Source: Lampropedia cohaerens (GTDB lineage: Bacteria > Pseudomonadota > Gammaproteobacteria > Burkholderiales > Burkholderiaceae_C). From it: a DNA stretch of 64,000 nucleotides. Numbering within the stretch: position 1 is the stretch's first letter; each line of letters starts with the position of its first letter. Made by a program: the position numbers and the translations under genes. Location: positions 124,001 through 188,000 of the forward strand of contig NZ_LBNQ01000009.1 of NCBI RefSeq assembly GCF_001005215.1, given 5' to 3'. The notes under the pieces were generated by a model. It saw nothing but the letters and a program-made list of their open reading frames with translations. It was not told where the DNA came from and searched no databases. Below are positions 58,438 through 64,000 of the stretch, piece after piece.

Positions 58438-58594
58438 GTCAGTGTGTCATCCAAGCCGGCACCGCCCGGGGTACGCGGCAAATCAGGGACAAAAAGGAAA
58501 ACCCCGGTGCGATGCAGCAGGGTTTGTGGCGCCACGCGCCGCGCTGGCGCAGGCGGGTGAGCCGGGCATTCGGGACCGGCAGCGCATGGGGCGT

Positions 58595-58933
58595 TCAGGC
58601 GGCGGTCTTGTCCCAGGTGCCCTTGGGCAGCACCTGCGAGATGGCCGAGCGTTGCAGTTGCACTTCCACGCCGTTGGCGATTTCCAGATGCACCCATTGT
58701 TCGCTGAGCTTGGAGACGCGCCCAACAATGCCACCGGCGGTGCTGACTTCGTCGCCCTTGGCCAGCGCGTCGAGCATCGCACGGTGCTCCTTCTGGCGCT
58801 TCATCTGCGGGCGGATCATGATGAAGTAGAGCACCACGAACATCAGGATCAGTGGCAGCATCCCGGTGAACAGGGAGGCGCCGCCAGCAGCTTCGGCAGC
58901 GGGGGCGGTTTGGGCGTAGGCGTTGGAAATCAT
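58595..58933 (-). CDS. yajC: Sec translocase accessory protein YajC
   Basis: 112-residue single-span membrane protein of the holotranslocon. One hydrophobic segment, FTGMLPLILMFVVLYFIMIRP, is followed by QMKRQKEHRAMLDALAKGDE and VSTAGGIVGRVSKL, the usual YajC core. ATG 58933 begins the recognised sequence. It lies 157 bases upstream of secD on the same strand. The queuosine genes tgt and queA, commonly just upstream of yajC, are absent; an IclR gene is divergent instead. Confidence 0.95.
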   Translation of the reverse strand: MISNAYAQTAPAAEAAGGASLFTGMLPLILMFVVLYFIMIRPQMKRQKEHRAMLDALAKGDEVSTAGGIVGRVSKLSEQWVHLEIANGVEVQLQRSAISQVLPKGTWDKTAA

Positions 58934-59304
58934 GGTTGGTTGTACAAAGAGATAAGGAAAACGGAAACGGCAAGATGCCCGCATGCGCCCACTGGCCATA
59001 GGCGGCCCGACGGCCCGGGGTGCCGGTAACCGGCGCGTGCGACAGGTGCACGGTGTGCCTGTGCGCCAGCGGGGCGAAAAACTGCCATTGTATGCGGCGT
59101 ACGGGTTGCGGGGCCTTTGGGGCGGATGGCCGTTTTGCCCGGCTACCTGTGGCGCGGATGTGTCAGCGCCGCCGCGGCCTTGGCAGCACCCGGCGGGACA
59201 TTGGGTCCGCGCCGGACACCGCATTGCCTGACCGGTGCCGCGCGGCGCCGAGCAGGTTCAGAAGATGGGCATGGCCGCGGCCGGTTGTCGGTTACGCTCA
59301 CTGC
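58934..59304. other. Divergent intergenic region between yajC and the IclR gene
   Basis: 371 bases, GC-rich, with no supported gene; open frames through it lack any protein-like features. On the minus strand TACAAT (plus 59087-59092) could be a -10 for yajC, without a good -35. A promoter for the IclR gene is expected near 59250-59290 but no clear hexamers stand out. Confidence 0.55.
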
Positions 59305-60117
59305 ATGACGCTCCATCCTCTTGATTCCGGCGCCGCGCACGAGCAGGCGGCAGCCGATCCGCTGTTCAATCAGTCCCTGGAAAAAGGGCTGGCGGTATTG
59401 CAGGCGTTTCAGGCCGGTCCGCGTGTGCTGACGCTGGGCGAGCTGGAGCAGCGCACCGGCATGACGCGCAGTTCGGTGCAGCGCTCGGTGCATACGCTGC
59501 AGCGGCTGGGTTACCTGCAGAAGCACCCGCAGCGTGGCTTTTGTTTGCTGCCCAAGGTGGTGTCACTGGGCTTTGGCTATCTGGCCACACATCCGCTGGT
59601 GCAGGCTGCGCAGCCCTACATGGCCGAGCTGTCGCGCCAGACCGGCGAGACGGTGACGCTGGCGCAGGCCAGCGGCGTCGAGATGGTCTACATCGCGCAG
59701 CTGACGACGCCCCAATACATTCCGGCGCACACCCCCATTGGCACCAGCGTGCCGATGTATTGCACCAGTTGCGGGCGAGCCTACCTGAGCGGCCAGTCCG
59801 ACGAGGAGGTCGAGCGCGTGCTGGCGCACTCGCAGCTCATCCGGCGCACGCCGCATACCCTGGTGGATCGGCAGGCCATTCTTGCGCGGGTGCGCGAGTG
59901 CCGCCGCGATGGCTTTGCGCTGAACGTGGAGGAGTTGTTTGCTGGGGACATGGGCGTTGCCGCGCCCCTGGTGGACCGGCAGGGCGTAGTGGTGGCCACC
60001 ATTCATCTCGCGCCGCCGAGTAGCCGCTGGAGTCGCAACGATCTGCGCAAGAAGCTGGGGCCGCTGGTCAAGGGCTGCGCCAGGGCCATTGCCAGTGCGT
60101 TGCCGACCACACTGTAG
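59305..60117 (+). CDS. IclR-family transcriptional regulator
   Basis: 270-residue regulator. A winged helix-turn-helix lies at about residues 24-85 (LEKGLAVLQAFQ, then TLGELEQRTGMTRSSVQRSV and RLGYLQKHPQRGF). The C-terminal effector domain has TGETVTLAQASGVEMVYIAQ, GRAYLSGQSDEEVERVLAH and ECRRDGFALNVEELFAGDMG. ATG 59305 starts the recognisable part. It precedes an oligopeptide-type ABC operon on the same strand by 113 bases, so it probably regulates that operon; the effector is unknown. Confidence 0.92.
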   Translation: MTLHPLDSGAAHEQAAADPLFNQSLEKGLAVLQAFQAGPRVLTLGELEQRTGMTRSSVQRSVHTLQRLGYLQKHPQRGFCLLPKVVSLGFGYLATHPLVQAAQPYMAELSRQTGETVTLAQASGVEMVYIAQLTTPQYIPAHTPIGTSVPMYCTSCGRAYLSGQSDEEVERVLAHSQLIRRTPHTLVDRQAILARVRECRRDGFALNVEELFAGDMGVAAPLVDRQGVVVATIHLAPPSSRWSRNDLRKKLGPLVKGCARAIASALPTTL

Positions 60118-60138
60118 CGCTCAGCGCCGGCTGCAGAT

Positions 60139-60180
60139 TTGTCATCAATATATCGTTAATCGATACACAATCATCGATTG
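60139..60180 (+). promoter_or_regulatory. Promoter with ATCGAT-based operator, upstream of the peptide-type importer
   Basis: TTGTCA (60139-60144, five of six) and GATACA (60162-60167, three of six) are 17 bases apart. Overlapping this are two ATCGAT palindromes (60159-60164 and 60173-60178, 14 bases apart) and the dyad CAATC-ATC-GATTG (60168-60180). The AT-rich block stands out in a GC-rich region and is a plausible IclR binding site. Confidence 0.45.
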
Positions 60181-60230
60181 GCACGCAAATTGCACATTCG
60201 GAACTGTCCCTTTACCCGACGGAGAGTTCC

Positions 60231-61901
60231 ATGCACCGCTTCCCCACGACATTTCCGCACCTGAAAACCCTGGGGCGCCTGGCCGCCATCGCATTGCTCG
60301 GCGCAGCCTGCAGCACGGCTGTGCTGGCGCAGGAGAAGGTGCTGCGCATCGCCATGACGGCCGGCGACATCCCGCGCACGTCCGGCCAGCCTGACCAGGG
60401 CTATGAGGGCAACCGCTTCACGGGCATTCCGATGTACGACGCGCTCACGCAGTGGGACCTGAGTTCGGCCACCGAGCCGAGCGTGGTGATTCCGGGCCTG
60501 GCCGTGTCCTGGGTGGTCGATGAGAGCGACAAGACGAAATGGATCTTCAAGCTGCGTGAAGGAGTGAAGTTTCATGACGGCTCGGACTTCAATGCCGACG
60601 CAGTCGTCTGGAACGTCGGCAAGGTGCTGGACAAGTCAGCGCCGCAGTTCGACGCGGCGCAGGTGGGCGTGACTGCCTCGCGTATGCCGACACTGGTCAG
60701 TGCGCGCAAGATCGACGATCTGACCGTGGAGCTGACCACCAGCGAGCCCGATTCCTTCTTGCCTATCAACCTGACCAATCTGTTCATCGTCTCGCCCACG
60801 CACTGGCAGGCCAAGTACGACGCGCTGGCTTCCGTGGCCGATCCCGTCGAGCGCAGCAAGCAGGCCTGGGCCGCGTTTGCCGAAGATCCCTCCGGCACCG
60901 GCCCCTTCAAGGGCGACCGGCTGGTGCCGCGCGAGCGCTTCGAGATGGTCAAGAATGACCAGTACTGGGACGAGAGGCGCCGCCCCAGCATCGACCGCGT
61001 CGTGCTGCTGCCGCTGCCCGAGGCCAGTGCGCGCACGGCAGCGCTGATGTCGGGCCAGGTCGACTGGATCGAGGCACCAGCGCCGGATGCGCTGGATGCC
61101 ATCAAGGCGCGCGGCTTCAAGGTGTATTCCAACCTCCAGCCGCACCTGTGGCCGTGGCAGTTCTCGTTCCTGGAGGACTCGCCATTTACCGACATCAAGG
61201 TGCGCCACGCGGCCAACCTGTGCGTTGACCGCGACTCGCTCAAGATGCTGCTCGGCGGCTTGATGGAGCCGGCTACGGGAATTGCCGAGCCGGGCGATCC
61301 GTGGCGTGGCAATCCTACCTTCCAGATCCGCTACGACGTGGCCGCTGGCCAGAAGCTGATGCAGGAGGCGGGCTATTCGGCCGAGAACCCGGTCAAGGTC
61401 AAGGTGCAGACCTCGGCATCGGGCTCGGGCCAGATGCAGCCGCTGCCGATGAACGAGTTCATCCAGGAAAGCCTCAAGCAGTGTTACTTCGATGTCGAGT
61501 TCGACGTGGTGGAGTGGAACACGCTCTTTTCCAGCTGGCGCCTGGGCGCCAAGGATCCCAGCGCCAACGGCGCGCACGCCACCAACGTCAGTGCCGCGAC
61601 GATGGATCCGTACTTTGCGATGGTGCGCTTCGTCAGCACCAAGGCCCACCCGCCGGTGGCGCAGAACTGGGGCTACTACAGCAACCCGGAGACCGACCAG
61701 CTGGTCGAGACGGCCCGCACGACCTTCGATGCCCAGGCACGCGATGCCGCGCTGGCGCGGCTGCATGAACGCATTGTCGACGAGGCGCCGTTCCTGTTCG
61801 TGGCCCACGACGTCGGGCCGCGGGCCATGTCGCCCAAGGTCACCAACGTGGTGCAGCCCAAGAGCTGGTTCATCGACATTGCCACGATGAAGCTGGAGTG
61901 A
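60231..61901 (+). CDS. Family 5 ABC transporter substrate-binding protein
   Basis: 556-residue solute-binding protein of the oligopeptide/dipeptide/nickel class. A signal peptide (LGRLAAIALLGAACSTAVLA) precedes the mature EKVLRIAMTAGDIPRTSGQP. IFKLREGVKFHDGSDFNADA is the family signature (the KF-HDG element), and YWDERRRPSIDRVVLLPLPE and ARTAALMSGQVDWIEAPAPD follow the typical order. GGAG (60221-60224) lies six bases before the ATG. Ligand could be peptides, glutathione, sugars or other compounds; the sequence does not decide. The Cys in the signal is not in a clear lipobox. Confidence 0.9.
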   Translation: MHRFPTTFPHLKTLGRLAAIALLGAACSTAVLAQEKVLRIAMTAGDIPRTSGQPDQGYEGNRFTGIPMYDALTQWDLSSATEPSVVIPGLAVSWVVDESDKTKWIFKLREGVKFHDGSDFNADAVVWNVGKVLDKSAPQFDAAQVGVTASRMPTLVSARKIDDLTVELTTSEPDSFLPINLTNLFIVSPTHWQAKYDALASVADPVERSKQAWAAFAEDPSGTGPFKGDRLVPRERFEMVKNDQYWDERRRPSIDRVVLLPLPEASARTAALMSGQVDWIEAPAPDALDAIKARGFKVYSNLQPHLWPWQFSFLEDSPFTDIKVRHAANLCVDRDSLKMLLGGLMEPATGIAEPGDPWRGNPTFQIRYDVAAGQKLMQEAGYSAENPVKVKVQTSASGSGQMQPLPMNEFIQESLKQCYFDVEFDVVEWNTLFSSWRLGAKDPSANGAHATNVSAATMDPYFAMVRFVSTKAHPPVAQNWGYYSNPETDQLVETARTTFDAQARDAALARLHERIVDEAPFLFVAHDVGPRAMSPKVTNVVQPKSWFIDIATMKLE

Positions 61902-62022
61902 CGGCGCGGCGGTGAGGTGGTGCGCGGCGCAGCCAGACCGTGCCAGCGCTCGCCCCGATCACCGCGTGGCCATGTGCGTGCGGGCACGCCCCGCCATTTC
62001 ACCATCTAGAGGAGCCCCCACG

Positions 62023-62976
62023 ATGCTCTCCTACCTTCTCAGGCGCCTGGGCTATGCGTTGCCGATCATGCTCGGCGTGTCCTTTCTGTGCTTTCTGCTG
62101 GTCCATCTGGCCCCCGGCGATCCGCTGGTGTCCATCCTGCCGGCCGATGCCTCCATCGAGCTGCAGCAGCAGATGATGCAGCTGTACGGCTTCGACAAGA
62201 GCCTGCCGGAGCAGTTCGTGCACTGGATCTGGCGGGCGCTGCACGGCGATCTGGGCACCTCGATCGCCACCAGCAGGCCGGTGACCACGGAAGTGCTGAC
62301 CGCCGTCGTCAACACCGTGATGCTGGCCGTGCTGGCTACGGTGATCGGCTTTTTCCTCGGCAGCCTGTTCGGCTTTGTTGCGGGGTACTTTCGCAATTCA
62401 TGGGCCGATCGCACGGCGTCCTTCATTTCCATCATCGGCGTGAGCATGCCGCACTACTGGCTGGGCATGGTGCTGGTCATCATTTTCTCGGTCAAGCTGA
62501 TGTGGCTGCCGCCCACCGGCGCGGGGCCGGGTGGTTCGTCGAGCTGGGCCTGGGACTGGGCGCACGTGCAGTACATGATCCTGCCGGCCATCACCATGGC
62601 CTTCATCCCGATGGGCATCGTCGCGCGCACGGTGCGCGCGCTGGTGGCCGACATTCTTTCCCAGGAGTTCGTGGTGGGCCTGCGCGCACGGGGCCTGGGC
62701 GAGTGGGAGGTCTTCAAGCATGTGGTCAAGAACAGCGCGCCCACCGCATTGGCGGTCATGGGGTTGCAGCTGGGCTACCTGCTGGGCGGCTCCATCCTGG
62801 TGGAGACCGTGTTCTCGTGGCCCGGCACTGGCTTTCTGCTGAACCAGGCGATCTTCCAGCGCGACCTGCCGCTGCTGCAGGGCACGATTCTTGTGCTGGC
62901 GATGTTCTTCGTGCTGCTGAACCTGCTGGTGGACGTGCTGCAGACGCTGTTCGATCCCCGCATCGAGAGGAGCTAG
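62023..62976 (+). CDS. DppB-type ABC transporter permease
   Basis: 317-residue first permease. MLSYLLRRLGYALPIMLGVS and LAPGDPL in the N-terminal part are typical of DppB/OppB; the coupling loop reads FVVGLRARGLGEWEVFKHVV, and ETVFSWPGTGFLLNQAI is the late signature. AGAGGAG (62008-62014) precedes the ATG at 62023. The next gene starts six bases after its stop. Confidence 0.94.
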   Translation: MLSYLLRRLGYALPIMLGVSFLCFLLVHLAPGDPLVSILPADASIELQQQMMQLYGFDKSLPEQFVHWIWRALHGDLGTSIATSRPVTTEVLTAVVNTVMLAVLATVIGFFLGSLFGFVAGYFRNSWADRTASFISIIGVSMPHYWLGMVLVIIFSVKLMWLPPTGAGPGGSSSWAWDWAHVQYMILPAITMAFIPMGIVARTVRALVADILSQEFVVGLRARGLGEWEVFKHVVKNSAPTALAVMGLQLGYLLGGSILVETVFSWPGTGFLLNQAIFQRDLPLLQGTILVLAMFFVLLNLLVDVLQTLFDPRIERS

Positions 62977-62981
62977 AGGCC

Positions 62982-63887
62982 ATGAGCAGTTTCACAGCGG
63001 TTTCACCATCTGGCGCGGTGCAGCCGGCGTCCACGCCGCTGGCGCGCTCGCCCAGCCACCTCGCCAACGTGATGGCGCGCCTGGTGCGCAATCCCGTGGC
63101 GATGGCGGCGGCGGCCGTCATCGCCATCCTGCTGCTGGTGGCCCTCTTGGCGCCGTGGCTGATGCCTGCCGATCCGTATGCCACGTCGATGCTCAACCGT
63201 CTCAAGCCCGTAGGGACCGAAGGCTACCTGCTCGGCACCGATGAGCTGGGGCGCGACATGCTCTCACGCCTGATGCTGGGCGCACGCCTATCGCTTTTCA
63301 TGGGCATCGTGCCGGTGATTCTGGCGTTCGTCATCGGCAGTGCCATCGGCATTTTGGCGGGGTATGCCGGCGGCTGGCTGAACACCGTGGTAATGCGCTG
63401 CATTGATGTGCTGTATGCGTTTCCATCCGTGCTGTTGGCCATTGCACTGTCGGGTGCGCTGGGGGCGGGCATCACCAACTCGCTGATTTCATTGACCGTG
63501 GTGTTCGTGCCGCAGATCGCACGCATTGCCGAGAGCGTCACCACGCAGGTGCGGCGCAGCGATTACGTGGATGCCGCCCGCGCTTCAGGTGCCAGTGCGT
63601 TGACGATCGTGCGCCGCCATGTGCTGGGCAACGTCATCGGGCCGATCTTCGTGTATGCCACCAGCCTGATCTCGGTGGCGATGATTCTGGCCTCGGGGCT
63701 GTCCTTTCTGGGGCTGGGCGTCAAGCCGCCGCAGCCGGAGTGGGGGCTGATGCTCAACACGCTGCGCACGGCGATCTACACGCAGCCGCTGATTGCCGCG
63801 CTGCCGGGCGTGATGATTTTCATCACCTCGGTGTCGTTCAACATGTTGGCCGACGGTTTGCGTTCGGCCATGGAGGTCAAGTCATGA
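62982..63887 (+). CDS. DppC-type ABC transporter permease
   Basis: 301-residue second permease. The N-terminal segment NPVAMAAAAVIAILLLVALL and the motif GTDELGRDMLSRLMLGARLS are diagnostic of DppC/OppC; the coupling loop is YVDAARASGASALTIVRRHV, then GLSFLGLGVKPPQPEWGLML. The stop overlaps the ATPase start (ATGA), indicating coupling. Confidence 0.95.
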   Translation: MSSFTAVSPSGAVQPASTPLARSPSHLANVMARLVRNPVAMAAAAVIAILLLVALLAPWLMPADPYATSMLNRLKPVGTEGYLLGTDELGRDMLSRLMLGARLSLFMGIVPVILAFVIGSAIGILAGYAGGWLNTVVMRCIDVLYAFPSVLLAIALSGALGAGITNSLISLTVVFVPQIARIAESVTTQVRRSDYVDAARASGASALTIVRRHVLGNVIGPIFVYATSLISVAMILASGLSFLGLGVKPPQPEWGLMLNTLRTAIYTQPLIAALPGVMIFITSVSFNMLADGLRSAMEVKS

Positions 63888-64000
63888 GCAAGGTCGTCAC
63901 AGCGCCCGAACCCGTTGATCTGGGTGGGCCGGCGCAGCCACTGCTGATGGTGCGCGGTCTGAAGAAGCACTTTCCGCTCAAGCACAAGGGCTTGGGCTTC
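63884..64000 (+). CDS. ABC transporter ATPase (5' part, Dpp/Opp type)
   Basis: First 39 codons of an ATPase gene that continues beyond the window. PLLMVRGLKKHFPLKHKGLG is the opening strand of an Opp/Dpp ATPase, closest to the DppF/OppF style (LKKHFP) rather than DppD. Walker motifs are not yet reached. Start overlaps the permease stop. It may be a DppF placed first, or a DppD with an F-like N terminus, or a fused double ATPase. Confidence 0.8.
   Translation, partial: MSKVVTAPEPVDLGGPAQPLLMVRGLKKHFPLKHKGLGF

Noticed and set aside
62088-62981. An open frame reading through dppB in another frame into dppC.
   Set aside because: Upstream of the ATG at 62982 the product is frame-shifted dppB sequence with no permease features.

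Overview
The window is a contiguous, gene-dense, high-GC bacterial chromosome segment. By family content and gene order it comes from a betaproteobacterium of the order Burkholderiales, probably Comamonadaceae-like. The markers are DUF1840 and DUF1631 proteins, a pilBCD-coaE run, rlmH-maf-rng, darP divergent from pmbA, a Tim44-domain gene next to ubiJ-ubiB, and opgGH. This placement is inference from gene content; no 16S rRNA or database search was available. I see no phage, insertion sequence, CRISPR array or rRNA operon. Base composition looks even, so most of this is core chromosome.

Layout. 0-5 kb: the end of a class Ib ribonucleotide reductase alpha gene (nrdE), a small GNAT protein, then SirB1-like, murJ and a SpoU RNA methyltransferase on the minus strand. 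5.25-5.42 kb: an elongator tRNA-Met with its own promoter and terminator. 5.5-11.6 kb: a metallophosphoesterase, two acyl-CoA enzymes, rlmH-maf-rng and a PPK2 polyphosphate kinase. 11.7-17.7 kb (minus): transketolase and the periplasmic glucan genes opgG-opgH. 17.8-24.3 kb (minus): a FAD monooxygenase, coaE, the type IV pilus genes pilD-pilC-pilB, and a DciA-like protein. 24.5-27 kb: purC, divergent hpf and a YitT membrane protein. 27-31.6 kb (minus): an NAD salvage block (NMNAT-Nudix fusion, nicotinate phosphoribosyltransferase, zinc-type nicotinamidase), a small SpoT-like HD protein and darP. 31.7-38.7 kb: pmbA, an EamA transporter, tesB, htpX behind a sigma-32-like promoter, and the malic enzyme maeB. 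38.8-40.1 kb: a membrane-anchored barnase-type ribonuclease followed by a barstar-type inhibitor. 41-44.3 kb: Tim44-domain protein and ubiJ-ubiB. 44.5-51 kb: a complete polyamine importer (potFGHI) followed by a complete polar amino acid importer. 51-59 kb: DUF1840, radA, DUF1631 and yajC-secD-secF. 59.3-64 kb: an IclR regulator and an oligopeptide/dipeptide-type ABC importer that runs off the window.

How the genes work together. Three ABC importers (polyamine, polar amino acid, peptide-type) occupy about 12 kb on the plus strand. The NAD block holds three enzymes that would take nicotinamide to nicotinate and then nicotinate mononucleotide, plus an adenylyltransferase joined to a Nudix domain. 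YajC-SecDF and MurJ are envelope housekeeping, and OpgGH makes osmoregulated periplasmic glucans.

The least ordinary items are the ribonuclease/barstar pair, the HD protein whose catalytic Glu-Asp pair reads Glu-Gln, the sigma-32-like promoter of htpX, and the ATCGAT repeats between the IclR gene and its neighbouring transporter. I found no convincing wholly new multi-gene system.
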